In this document: positions 1-7,811 of the stretch, in pieces
Numbering within the stretch: the first letter of the stretch is position 1
Layout of the letters: the number at the start of each line of letters is the position of its first letter
Assembly (NCBI RefSeq): GCF_001437205.1
Contig: NZ_JQAZ01000006.1
Location: 96,464-160,463 of the forward strand
Reading direction: 5' to 3'
Length of the DNA stretch: 64,000 bases
Origin: Lactobacillus selangorensis
Lineage (GTDB): Bacteria > Bacillota > Bacilli > Lactobacillales > Lactobacillaceae
Position numbers and translations under genes: made by a program
Notes under the pieces: generated by a model
Told to the model about the DNA's origin: nothing
Database searches by the model: none
The model's input: only the letters and a program-made list of their open reading frames with translations

Positions 1-50
1 ATGACAATCGTAAGAATGAATAAGGCCCAAATTGATAACTTCTTTTTCAT
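1..50 (-). CDS. N-terminal fragment of a membrane protein, cut by window edge
   Basis: An ATG at 50 on the minus strand is preceded by a strong GGGAGG ribosome site and opens a frame reading MKKKLSIWALFILTIV before the window ends. Three lysines followed by a hydrophobic run is the usual start of a transporter (for example of amino acid permease type) or a signal-anchored protein. Only 16 residues are visible, so the family is not decidable. A promoter candidate on the same strand lies just upstream. Confidence 0.6.
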   Translation of the reverse strand, partial: MKKKLSIWALFILTIV

Positions 51-82
51 TTTAAATCCTCCCTGAATAAGTTGATGCCCTT

Positions 83-111
83 ATCCTAACCGATAGTCAA
101 AAAATATGCAA
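83..111 (-). promoter_or_regulatory. Candidate promoter for the minus-strand edge gene
   Basis: Read on the minus strand there is a TTGCAT -35 (106-111) and a TAGGAT -10 (83-88) separated by 17 bases, placed about 35 bases before the ribosome site of the edge gene. The match is moderate. Confidence 0.35.
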
Positions 112-135
112 TATAAAGAATAAAAAAAGATTATT

Positions 136-163
136 TTGCATATTTATCTTTTTATTGCATAAT
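136..163 (+). promoter_or_regulatory. Promoter of the PTS operon
   Basis: TTGCAT (136-141) and CATAAT (158-163) are spaced by 16 bases, giving a start near position 170 and a leader of roughly 110 bases before the EIIA gene. A palindrome and a cre-like site lie downstream of the -10, positions suited to roadblock repression or regulator binding. The surrounding DNA has repeated TGCATA/TATGCA motifs. Confidence 0.5.
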
Positions 164-191
164 TTATGCATAAAGCAAGAAATGACCAATA

Positions 192-210
192 TGTCACTGA
201 GAAAGTGACA
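192..210. promoter_or_regulatory. Perfect palindrome, candidate operator of the PTS operon
   Basis: TGTCACT and AGTGACA form a 7-base perfect inverted repeat around a 5-base centre. It lies between the promoter and the EIIA gene. It is followed by A residues and so is not a terminator for the plus strand. A binding site for the operon's own regulator is the simplest reading; this is inference. Confidence 0.45.
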
Positions 211-226
211 AAAAAAGCATTAATTT

Positions 227-240
227 AGAAAACGTTTTCA
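227..240. promoter_or_regulatory. cre site (catabolite control)
   Basis: AGAAAACGTTTTCA matches the CcpA cre consensus TGWAANCGNTNWCA at 13 of 14 positions. It lies about 40 bases before the EIIA start codon, downstream of the promoter, which is the usual place for catabolite repression of a sugar operon. Confidence 0.7.
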
Positions 241-278
241 AATATACTAATAATGAAATCAGGAAGGGGATTTAAAAA

Positions 279-725
279 ATGACACTATTTGATAAAAATC
301 ATCTTATTATGAATTTAGATGCAACAAATCAAGATGAAGTTATGGGTGATTTAGCACAGCTTGCCTATGATCAAGGTATTACAACGGATAAGGACCAGTT
401 AAAAAAAGATTTACTTGATCGTGAGAAGGAATCAACGACCGGTTTTGGAAATGGTGTTTCGATTCCTCACACAAAATCAGATGTAGTTGAAGAAGCGAGC
501 GTTTTCTTTGCAAGAGGTAAAAATGATGTTGAATGGAATTCGTTAGATAGCAAGCCTGTAAATACATGGGTTTCTTTAATGATTCCTACTGATCAGTCAG
601 ATGTTCATTTGAAATTATTGGCACAATTAAGTCGTCAGCTAATGCATCAGGACTTCATTGATATTCTTAAAAATGGAGATGAGGAGCAGGTTTATGAGGC
701 AATTAGCAATATTGTGAATGTTTAA
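279..725 (+). CDS. PTS system fructose-family EIIA component
   Basis: A 148-residue protein of the fructose/mannitol-type EIIA family. Such proteins accept phosphate from HPr on a histidine and pass it to EIIB. The phosphorylation site is visible as His64 in the IPHTKSD segment, and the GFGNGVSIPH stretch before it is typical. Length fits a stand-alone EIIA. AGGAAGGGG at 261-269 sets the start. It is followed 29 bases later by the EIIBC gene, so the two make one permease. The substrate is not readable from the sequence. Codons are clearly more A/T-rich than in the genes after position 5350. Confidence 0.93.
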   Translation: MTLFDKNHLIMNLDATNQDEVMGDLAQLAYDQGITTDKDQLKKDLLDREKESTTGFGNGVSIPHTKSDVVEEASVFFARGKNDVEWNSLDSKPVNTWVSLMIPTDQSDVHLKLLAQLSRQLMHQDFIDILKNGDEEQVYEAISNIVNV

Positions 726-754
726 TGAGCCAGAAATAAAAGGAGGTAGAGATC

Positions 755-2257
755 ATGTCCGACAAAAAGTTAAAAATTGTTGCAGTCACGAACTGTCCAG
801 CTGGGATTGCGCATACATACATGGTTGCAGAAGCTCTAGAACAAAAGGCTAAATCACTCGGCTATGAAATTCATGTTGAAACACAAGGCGCAAGTGGCGT
901 TGAAAATAAATTAACACCGCATGACATTGCTAACGCCGATTACGTTATTCTTGCTTTGGGGAAGGGAATGACAGATGAAGATAAGTCGCGTTTCAATGGC
1001 AAAAAAGTTGTTGAATTACCTGTTTCAGATGCCTTGAAACATATTGATACTATTTTTGACGATATTGATAATCAAGCGAAACTTTACAGCGCTTCAAATG
1101 TAAAACTTGGTGATGAGGCTGTTGCTAAAGATGGCATTATGAGCCATTTGATGGCTGGTGTATCCGCTGCTTTACCATTTGTTATCGGTGGTGGGTTACT
1201 AGTTGCCATCGGGAGTATGATGGTTCAATTCGGTATGCCGAATATTGCATTGGCAAATGGAGTGCGTCCGTCACTGGCTTGGGTTATTACTCAAATTGGG
1301 AATCTAGGATTTACTTTTATGATTCCAATCATGGGTGCCTACATTGCGGCTTCAATTGGCGATAAGCCTGCGTTCGCCCCAGCATTTTTAACCACATTTC
1401 TTGCAAATGATACAACATTACTAGGAACTAAATCAGGCGCCGGATTTTTAGGCGCGATTATTTTAGGACTGAGTATTGGTTATTTTGTAAAATACTTTAA
1501 GAAGATCCGGTTACCTAAGAGTATCCAATCCTTAATGGGGTATTTGATTATTCCGTTTGTGACTTTGCTGATTTTTGGTCTATTAACTTATTATTTAATT
1601 GGTCCATTTATGGCACTTATTATGAAGAACATGCTGTTCTTCTTGAATCATATGCCAGCATCCGCAAAGATTGCTGGTGGATTCTTAGTTGGGTGTATGT
1701 TGGCCTTTGATATGGGTGGTCCTATTAACAAAACTGCTTGGTTCTTTGCCTTTTCTTTATTGAGTTCCCATGTGTACACATGGTACGGCATTGTTGGTGT
1801 CGTTACCTTACTTCCACCAATGGCAGCAGCAATTGCTAGTTGGATTCGGCCTAATATGTTTAGTAAAGCAGAAAAGGATTCTAGTATTTCGGCGTTTATT
1901 GTTGGGATGACAGTTGCGACTGAGCCAGCAATTCCGTTTGCTTTAGCTGCTCCTGTGCCGATGATTGCTGCAAATACTTTGGCAGGGGGAATTACCGGCT
2001 CACTTGCAATGGTATTCGGATTACAACGGATCGCACCAGGAATTGGGATTTTTGATCCACTTATTGGTTTAATGAAACCTTGGTATTGGTTCTATCTTGT
2101 CTTAGTAATTGGATTAGTTTTGAACGTTACTTTCATTATTCTTTTCAAAGGTGCTTGGTTGAAACGTCAAAATGAAAAGCAATTGAAAGAGAAAGTTGAA
2201 AGTGATGACGAAACACTTGCTAAACAAGACAATGCATTAAAAGAAAAAATGAATTAG
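755..2257 (+). CDS. PTS system fructose-family EIIBC component
   Basis: A 500-residue membrane permease that imports and phosphorylates a sugar. Residues 1-100 are an EIIB domain with the phosphocysteine Cys14 in the VTNCPAGIAHTY motif. From about residue 130 onward is an EIIC domain with some eight to ten hydrophobic segments, starting with PFVIGGGLL and carrying the conserved FDMGGPINK segment. The lysine-rich tail is hydrophilic. AGGAGG lies seven to ten bases before the ATG. Together with the EIIA gene it forms a full EII complex. No sugar-phosphate kinase or hydrolase accompanies it, so fructose itself is only a family label. Confidence 0.93.
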   Translation: MSDKKLKIVAVTNCPAGIAHTYMVAEALEQKAKSLGYEIHVETQGASGVENKLTPHDIANADYVILALGKGMTDEDKSRFNGKKVVELPVSDALKHIDTIFDDIDNQAKLYSASNVKLGDEAVAKDGIMSHLMAGVSAALPFVIGGGLLVAIGSMMVQFGMPNIALANGVRPSLAWVITQIGNLGFTFMIPIMGAYIAASIGDKPAFAPAFLTTFLANDTTLLGTKSGAGFLGAIILGLSIGYFVKYFKKIRLPKSIQSLMGYLIIPFVTLLIFGLLTYYLIGPFMALIMKNMLFFLNHMPASAKIAGGFLVGCMLAFDMGGPINKTAWFFAFSLLSSHVYTWYGIVGVVTLLPPMAAAIASWIRPNMFSKAEKDSSISAFIVGMTVATEPAIPFALAAPVPMIAANTLAGGITGSLAMVFGLQRIAPGIGIFDPLIGLMKPWYWFYLVLVIGLVLNVTFIILFKGAWLKRQNEKQLKEKVESDDETLAKQDNALKEKMN

Positions 2258-2330
2258 TCAATCAATTTAAAAAGCAGGTGCAAACGATATGTTTAATCCT
2301 GTTTTTTTAATAGAAATGGAGTAATGAAGG

Positions 2331-3500
2331 ATGACAGATGATTATAATTTCGATCATATAATTGATCGTCATAATACTTACAGCACACAATGGGATTATA
2401 TTCAAGATCGCTTTGGAAGAAATGATATTTTACCGTTTTCAATTTCGGATACTGATTTTCCTGTTCCTAATGAAGTTCAGGATGCTTTAAAAGAAAGAAT
2501 GAAACATCCAATATATGGTTATTCACGTTGGAATCATAGTGACTATAAGGACAGTATCGTAAATTGGTATAAGAAGCAGCATGATGTAGATATGAATCCT
2601 GATTGGATTGCCTACAGTCCAAGTGTTGGCTTTTCTGTGGCTAGTATGATTCGGTTAAATAGTCAACCTGGTGATGGGGTAGTAGTATTTACACCTATGT
2701 ATGACGCCTTTTATAACATTATTCAGGGAAATAATCGAAGAATTGCTGCAGTACGACTTTTAGCCGCAGACAAGGATTACAAAATTGATTGGGATACGTT
2801 GGAATTATATCTAAAGGATCCCAATAATACAGTGTTCTTACTCACTAATCCACATAACCCTACTGGGAAAGTCTTTTCAAAATCAGAGCTTACTAAACTT
2901 GCTCAACTTTGTAAGAGAAATAATGTATTTATCGTTTCGGATGATATTCACGGTGATATTGTGTATGAAGGTGCTAAATATATTCCAATTACTAGTGTTA
3001 CAACTGAGAAGGTTACCATTTGTACGTCGGCAAGTAAGACATTCAATATTCCAGGCTTAATTGGTTCGTATATGTTTTGTCCTGAACCAGAATTGTTGAA
3101 TCGTTTCTTATTTGAATTGAAGCAAAAAAATGCACTGTCATCAGTTAGTATCTTTGGAATGATGGCACAAATGGCTGCGTACAATCATTCAGATGAATAT
3201 TTAACTGAATTAAAAGCATATTTGAAAGATAACATGGATTTTGTCGCAAAGTATCTAGAAAAAAAAGTTCCTCTAATTAACTTTACAGAGCCACAATCTA
3301 CTTATCTAGCTTGGATGAATGTTTCCGCTCTTCATTTAAGTAGTGAGGAGTTACAAGATAAGTTAGTTAATATTGGGAAGGTAGGCATTATGCCAGGAAA
3401 GACATATGGAGATAGTAACTATCTGCGAATGAATGTTGGCTGCCCACGTTCGAAAGTAAAAGATGGTTTGGATCGGTTAATTTTTGCATTGAATCACTAA
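2331..3500 (+). CDS. MalY/PatB-family PLP-dependent C-S beta-lyase or aminotransferase
   Basis: A 389-residue fold-type I PLP enzyme. The family cleaves C-S bonds of cystathionine and related amino acids, or acts as an aminotransferase. Visible are NPHNPTGK (173-180), the DDIH segment (204-207) holding the cofactor ring, the Schiff-base Lys236 in SASKTFNIPG, and the C-terminal RMNVGCPRS segment that binds the carboxylate. PFSISDTDFP near the N-terminus is typical of MalY/PatB. It sits 73 bases after the PTS gene and directly before the regulator, so it is probably co-transcribed. The pairing suggests the imported compound may carry an amino or thio group; that is inference. Confidence 0.88.
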   Translation: MTDDYNFDHIIDRHNTYSTQWDYIQDRFGRNDILPFSISDTDFPVPNEVQDALKERMKHPIYGYSRWNHSDYKDSIVNWYKKQHDVDMNPDWIAYSPSVGFSVASMIRLNSQPGDGVVVFTPMYDAFYNIIQGNNRRIAAVRLLAADKDYKIDWDTLELYLKDPNNTVFLLTNPHNPTGKVFSKSELTKLAQLCKRNNVFIVSDDIHGDIVYEGAKYIPITSVTTEKVTICTSASKTFNIPGLIGSYMFCPEPELLNRFLFELKQKNALSSVSIFGMMAQMAAYNHSDEYLTELKAYLKDNMDFVAKYLEKKVPLINFTEPQSTYLAWMNVSALHLSSEELQDKLVNIGKVGIMPGKTYGDSNYLRMNVGCPRSKVKDGLDRLIFALNH

Positions 3501-3522
3501 AGAGTAGGAGAAGGTTAGGTTT

Positions 3523-5223
3523 ATGTTTAATGATCGGCAAATTAAACTGATTAAACTGTTGCAGAATAGAGATTTGTCCGGAGATGAGCTGGCTAATGTT
3601 TTAGAGACTTCTCGCAGAACTGTTATTCGTGATATTTCAGTTATTAACAGCTGGCTTTTAAACAATAATTTGGGTACAATTACTCATTTTAAAGGCTACC
3701 ATTTGCATGTCCCTAGTCCAGAAAAATTAAATCAGCAATTGGATAATGTTCATTTTGAGCGACAACAAATTTTATTTGTTTTATTAACTAAACCATTTGT
3801 AACCTTGGACGATATGGTTGAACAAACTTTTTTACCCAAAAAAGAAATCCAAAGAATTATCGGCTATTTACGAGAAGAAGCTCCCGAAGAATTGAAAATT
3901 AAGTCTAAAACTGGTAAAGGTTATTATATTCAAGCTGAGTTGGAAGTTAAACTTGATTTTATTGCAGATTTAATTTTAAATATACCTGAACTAATTCAAG
4001 AAAAAGCATCACAATTGGATTATAAAAAAATATATGATTATTTGTTAACTCAAAATCCGATTAATAGTTTTGTATTGAACAATGAGAATTGGCATCAGTT
4101 TACTGTTCAGGTAGATACAACAAGCTATTATTTACAGTCTTATCAACAAATTGATTCTAGTGATGCAGAAATATTATCAGTAATTTCATCTTGGTTTAAT
4201 GATAAGATTAAAAATCTTGCTAAATTGAATATTGCTACAATTCAGGAGTTAGTTGCAAATGTAAACCAAAATTATCATTTTGAATTTCGAGATGATTCTC
4301 TTTATCAAAAAATACTGAATCATTTAAATCGCAGTATTGCTTTTCCAATATATCAATTAAATGAATTAAATGAACAAATGGATCTTTTAAAAATTAGAAA
4401 TCCTTTTCTATTTGATTTCGGTCGGGAATTAGAAATTAAGTTTTCTGACTATCTGAGTAGCGTTTATATAGATGGTGATTTACTCGCGCTTTATCTAATT
4501 TATGCAGTTCAAAACAAAGATGATTCATTTGTGAAAATCCTATTGTATGCAGAACGTCCGTCATTCGGCAATATTAATAAATTGATTATTTCTGAAAAAG
4601 CCGTAAATGTAGATGTCACATTAGTAACAACTAAACGTGAGGAAAAAAATTTCCGAAGGGATGGGCAATTTTCACTTTATCTTTATAATGGCGATTCAGT
4701 TGGTAAAACAAGGGATTACTATGATTTAAAGTTTACAGGAATCATCGACCAAAAATTAATCTCTCAGTTAGGTGAAATGTCTGTCGATAATTATTTTAAA
4801 CAAAATTTAGGTAACTTTTTTCCGAAAATTAATTTGGTTTATTTAAAAGGGAACCACGATGTTTCTAAGACGCTTAAGAAGGGATTGGATTATTTTGTTG
4901 AAAATGCTAATATGACGGAAACGCAAAAGTACGACTTAATCAAGCGTGAGGGTGAAGGGAACCAGCTAATTCTAAATCATATTTCGATCCCTCATGCAGC
5001 TACTAATTTGCCGGTGCCTTTTGAATTGTTTGGTATCTTATCTGAAAAAAAAGGGAAAATCGAAAATACTGCAATTAAGGCAATTTTAGTTGTATTAGTT
5101 GACAAATCATTAGGAAGTCAAACAAATATTTTTGGCTATTTATATCGAAGACTGAAAGAAAAAAGTATCGATGGTGACACAAAAATGGTAAATTATGATG
5201 ACTTAATGAAGTTATTAACATAA
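3523..5223 (+). CDS. PTS-linked transcriptional regulator (HTH, second HTH, C-terminal EIIA domain)
   Basis: A 566-residue regulator of the BglG/MtlR/Mga-like PTS-controlled class. Residues 5-45 form a helix-turn-helix (LIKLLQNRDLSGDELANVLETSRRTVIRDI), and a second winged helix lies near 85-130. The middle is weakly conserved and could hold a PRD-like region. The last about 150 residues resemble an EIIA domain with His491 in the SIPHA motif, giving the PTS a way to phosphorylate the protein. As last gene of the block it most likely controls the PTS and C-S lyase genes, perhaps through the palindrome at 192-210. Codon use is AT-rich. Confidence 0.8.
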   Translation: MFNDRQIKLIKLLQNRDLSGDELANVLETSRRTVIRDISVINSWLLNNNLGTITHFKGYHLHVPSPEKLNQQLDNVHFERQQILFVLLTKPFVTLDDMVEQTFLPKKEIQRIIGYLREEAPEELKIKSKTGKGYYIQAELEVKLDFIADLILNIPELIQEKASQLDYKKIYDYLLTQNPINSFVLNNENWHQFTVQVDTTSYYLQSYQQIDSSDAEILSVISSWFNDKIKNLAKLNIATIQELVANVNQNYHFEFRDDSLYQKILNHLNRSIAFPIYQLNELNEQMDLLKIRNPFLFDFGRELEIKFSDYLSSVYIDGDLLALYLIYAVQNKDDSFVKILLYAERPSFGNINKLIISEKAVNVDVTLVTTKREEKNFRRDGQFSLYLYNGDSVGKTRDYYDLKFTGIIDQKLISQLGEMSVDNYFKQNLGNFFPKINLVYLKGNHDVSKTLKKGLDYFVENANMTETQKYDLIKREGEGNQLILNHISIPHAATNLPVPFELFGILSEKKGKIENTAIKAILVVLVDKSLGSQTNIFGYLYRRLKEKSIDGDTKMVNYDDLMKLLT

Positions 5224-5264
5224 CTATACAATAATATGGAAGTAATATGAGACTGCTTAATAAG

Positions 5265-5275
5265 TGTCAGTGACA
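5265..5275. promoter_or_regulatory. Short palindrome resembling the operon operator
   Basis: TGTCA and TGACA meet around one central G. The half-sites match part of the palindrome at 192-210 at the other end of the PTS block. It could be a second regulator site or chance. Confidence 0.25.
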
Positions 5276-5276
5276 A

Positions 5277-5316
5277 ATAGGCGGTTCCCGAGTGATATCG
5301 AGAATCGCCTATTTTT
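5277..5316. terminator. Rho-independent terminator, PTS block
   Basis: An approximately 12-bp stem (AGGCGGTTC with AATCGCCT, one mismatch and one G-U pair) is followed by TATTTTTA. It ends the PTS block and may also serve the convergent reductase gene. Confidence 0.75.
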
Positions 5317-5351
5317 AGTGTTAATTTTTATTATTGTTAATTCAAGTAAGC

Positions 5352-5903
5352 CTATTCTTCCTCTTTTTCGGGCAATGTATACGTCAGCTGGGCAAAGTGG
5401 CCTAAACGCTTGGTTGCCTTGAGATGCAGCGGCACATCGTCGAGGTTGGTGCTGACTAATGAAATGCCGTCGCCCAGAAGGACAGGTGCAATCGTGATGA
5501 TGATTTCATCGACTAAGTGTGCACGAAGCAGGTCCGTAAAGATATCGGCGCCACCGACGATCCAAATATCTTCGCCGCCTTCGTGCTTCAATCGTCGTAC
5601 AAATTCTTGGACGTTGCCGGAGATGACGGTTGATGGGTCATCGGTATCTTCAATGGAAGTCGAGAAGACATAGGTTTTCTTGTCGGCATATGGATAGTTG
5701 CCGGCTTTATTGACACGATCGGCATAGGTTCTGCGGCCCATGATGACGGTATCGATGGAATTATAGAAATCTTGATAATCTTCGTAAGCCTCGCTGTTAT
5801 TCAGTTTGGACAGCCAAGTGGTAGTGCCGTCCTTTTCGGCGATGAAACCATCCAGACTCTCAGTGATGTATAAAATAACTTTGCGATCATGTGTATCTGT
5901 CAT
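5352..5903 (-). CDS. RibD C-terminal/dihydrofolate-reductase-like protein
   Basis: A 183-residue protein of the RibD-C/DHFR-like reductase family (YwjB/YyaP type), expected to bind NADPH. MGRRTY at 55-60, IWIVGGADI at 113-121 and PVLLGDG at 140-146 are the family signatures. The true substrate of such stand-alone proteins is generally unknown; folate or flavin precursors are only suggested by the fold. The ATG at 5903 follows an AAGGGG site. It lies 18 bases after the YbhB-like gene on the same strand, so the two are probably one operon. GC content switches to the higher value typical of the rest of the window here. Confidence 0.82.
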   Translation of the reverse strand: MTDTHDRKVILYITESLDGFIAEKDGTTTWLSKLNNSEAYEDYQDFYNSIDTVIMGRRTYADRVNKAGNYPYADKKTYVFSTSIEDTDDPSTVISGNVQEFVRRLKHEGGEDIWIVGGADIFTDLLRAHLVDEIIITIAPVLLGDGISLVSTNLDDVPLHLKATKRLGHFAQLTYTLPEKEEE

Positions 5904-5921
5904 GTGGATCGACCCCTTTAT

Positions 5922-6431
5922 CTATTTTTTGCCAATTAAAGTAACAGTTGCTTCATCTAATGTTTCACCATCCAGCTGGTGGTAAAGCTCGTTCAGCCAG
6001 AATCCCGCTTGCAAGGGCAGCCGTTTCGCAACGGCGAAGACGGTAATCGTATACTGATGGTCTTTGTCAGGTGGCAATGGCCCCGTATAATGGCGGGTTG
6101 TCAATGGATCACTTTCACCGACAAGCGAACCAGCATTGCTGTTGTTGCCCTGTACCATCGGCACTTTCAGCGTGCGGCTGTTATCGGCCGGCACTTTGAA
6201 ATCGGTGGCCGGAATATTAGCGGCGACCCAGTGAATCCAAGGAAAACCGCAGACCGGAATCGCATCGAAATCGAGCATGGCGATGGCGAAAGTTTCCGTT
6301 GGAGCGGGTGCATCGGTAATCGTAAACGGAAACGACACGGCGGGATTGCCATTGTAGTAATCGTCGGCGGGTGCCTGCTTACTATATTTCGGGATAAAAA
6401 AACCATTGTCATTGGGAATACTGATTTTCAT
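5922..6431 (-). CDS. YbhB/YbcL (PEBP, Raf kinase inhibitor-like) protein
   Basis: A phosphatidylethanolamine-binding-protein fold of 169 residues. The FPWIHWVAANIP segment and YTGPLPPDKDHQY are the ligand-pocket signatures of bacterial YbhB-like proteins, whose cellular role is not established. I place the start at the second ATG (6431), seven bases from an AGGAGG, because the first ATG (6437) is only one base away from it. There is no signal peptide, so it is cytoplasmic. It is upstream of the RibD-like gene in a two-gene minus-strand unit. Confidence 0.85.
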   Translation of the reverse strand: MKISIPNDNGFFIPKYSKQAPADDYYNGNPAVSFPFTITDAPAPTETFAIAMLDFDAIPVCGFPWIHWVAANIPATDFKVPADNSRTLKVPMVQGNNSNAGSLVGESDPLTTRHYTGPLPPDKDHQYTITVFAVAKRLPLQAGFWLNELYHQLDGETLDEATVTLIGKK

Positions 6432-6584
6432 TCTCATTCCTCCTTATAAAAGCGGATACATCCTTATTATAACGAACTTTGTGCGACTTTAGCACCTTTA
6501 TTCTCAAAAAAGAAATTCTTTTGTCACCAGGGAAAACTTGGGTTAAGATAGACCATACAGATTTTGAAAACGGGAGGGTCCTTT

Positions 6585-7535
6585 ATGGGAACACAAATCG
6601 AATTACAGCCGGTCGTGCAAGACTTATTGGCGACCGTGCGGGATCATTATGCTGGCACGCTGGACGTGACGTTCGGCGACCAGGCCGTCGGTTATCTCCG
6701 GCATGACCAAGGCCAGCAGCACGTCAAAAAGGACGGTACTTTGGCAATCACCATTACCGATGTGACCAATCCGAACTACACACTCTCGCATGAATTATTG
6801 CACTTATTATTGAAGCTAAAACAATTTCCGCAGCCGGAATACTTGGTGACGACCCAGAAACCGGAAGTCGACCAGACATTGCTGGCCATCTCGACGTCGC
6901 TGTATGACAGTGCCGCCCATGTCATCATTCGTGATATTCAGGCTAACGATGGTTTGCTGACCGACCAAGTTTACGACCAGTATGCACAAGGAATGGCGAG
7001 CTTTCTAACGCCAGAAACCACAGATGGCGATGAACGCATCATTCTCCGCATTCTTAACTTGCTCGACGGCCTGATTTTATTTGCCGACCGGCCGCTGCCA
7101 GCAGCTTGGCAGCACTTATATCCCGCCGCTTTGTCTGAAGCTCAAAAGCTGTACACAAGTTTGATGAGCCGGCCGCTGGATACGCCGTTTACGTTCCGGC
7201 GGGCTTACGTGAATTTATTACGCCAGTTTGGGGAATTGCTCGTTCAGCTGGGGTATCAAGCCGTGCCGTTGGACCAATTTGTGACCGTGATGCCGTTATT
7301 GAGCGCTCATCAGCGCCGTTTGGAAGTCCGCCAAGTCTTCAACATTCTGCATGCTGACCTGACCAATCGCCAAACTGGACAGCGGGCGTACATTGGCTTG
7401 GGTTCTGACCAGCAGAACGCCTTCGTTTTGCCGCTGACCAATCAGGACAACGATCCCGAAGCTTTCAAACAGCTCTATCAGATGACCGTGGCCGACTTTT
7501 TGGACAAGTATCAGATTGAAAACGGCGCACGATAA
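6585..7535 (+). CDS. Uncharacterised HELLH-motif protein (lactobacillar IpaB/EvcA-labelled family)
   Basis: A 316-residue protein with no signal peptide or membrane segment. I recall similar lactobacillar proteins being labelled IpaB/EvcA family, a name that carries no function. What is visible is an HELLH motif (residues 69-73) within TLSHELLHLLL, the HExxH pattern of zinc metallopeptidases, preceded by a beta-strand-like TLAITITDV. A third zinc ligand is not obvious. The start is the ATG at 6585, six bases after GGGAGGG; an upstream TTG at 6564 lacks a ribosome site. It stands alone between divergent and convergent genes. Confidence 0.7.
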   Translation: MGTQIELQPVVQDLLATVRDHYAGTLDVTFGDQAVGYLRHDQGQQHVKKDGTLAITITDVTNPNYTLSHELLHLLLKLKQFPQPEYLVTTQKPEVDQTLLAISTSLYDSAAHVIIRDIQANDGLLTDQVYDQYAQGMASFLTPETTDGDERIILRILNLLDGLILFADRPLPAAWQHLYPAALSEAQKLYTSLMSRPLDTPFTFRRAYVNLLRQFGELLVQLGYQAVPLDQFVTVMPLLSAHQRRLEVRQVFNILHADLTNRQTGQRAYIGLGSDQQNAFVLPLTNQDNDPEAFKQLYQMTVADFLDKYQIENGAR

Positions 7536-7539
7536 TTAA

Positions 7540-7569
7540 AAAGAGTCCGCAACGAATTGCGAACTCTTG
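7540..7569 (-). terminator. Terminator of the 52-residue membrane peptide gene
   Basis: A 12-bp stem with one mismatch (AAGAGTTCGCAA with TTGCGGACTCTT). The T-run follows it on the minus strand (TTTTTAAT), so it serves the small minus-strand gene; on the plus strand the T-run is weak. Confidence 0.65.
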
Positions 7570-7580
7570 ATGAAGGTATT

Positions 7581-7739
7581 TTACCTGGAACCGCCAAAGT
7601 AATTATCCAGTGCATATGGAATTTCATGGTAAAAATAAGTTAAGAGATGGAAAGCCACCCATACACTAAAAATTAAAACAATGGCAAAGAAGAGGTAGGT
7701 TAAAACTGCAATTAGTTTTTTCTTTTCAGCTGTACTCAT
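7581..7739 (-). CDS. Small single-pass membrane protein, 52 residues
   Basis: The minus strand codes a 52-residue protein starting MSTAEKKKLIAVLTY. A GGGAG ribosome site stands eight bases before the ATG and a terminator 12 bases after the TAA. Residues 8-35 are hydrophobic with a single likely membrane span, followed by HLLTYFYHEIPYALDNYFGG. Its own ribosome site, terminator and intact frame make it a real gene although it is short. Function is unknown; a stress or membrane-complex accessory peptide is possible. Confidence 0.72.
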   Translation of the reverse strand: MSTAEKKKLIAVLTYLFFAIVLIFSVWVAFHLLTYFYHEIPYALDNYFGGSR

Positions 7740-7811
7740 CGTCGTGGCTCCCTTTCGCCATCATTATAGCACCAAACGTTATTTTTCTGGTTCAAAAAGG
7801 AAGGATAAACA

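Noticed and set aside
2289..2324. An 11-codon leader frame (MFNPVFLIEME) between the EIIBC and lyase genes with an AGCAGGTG before it.
   Set aside because: Too short to judge and composition is that of the AT-rich gap; could be a coupling peptide but nothing supports it beyond a weak ribosome site.
5979..6449. Long plus-strand frame opposite the YbhB-like gene.
   Set aside because: Antisense shadow of a clear PEBP-family gene; no ribosome site and no recognisable protein features.
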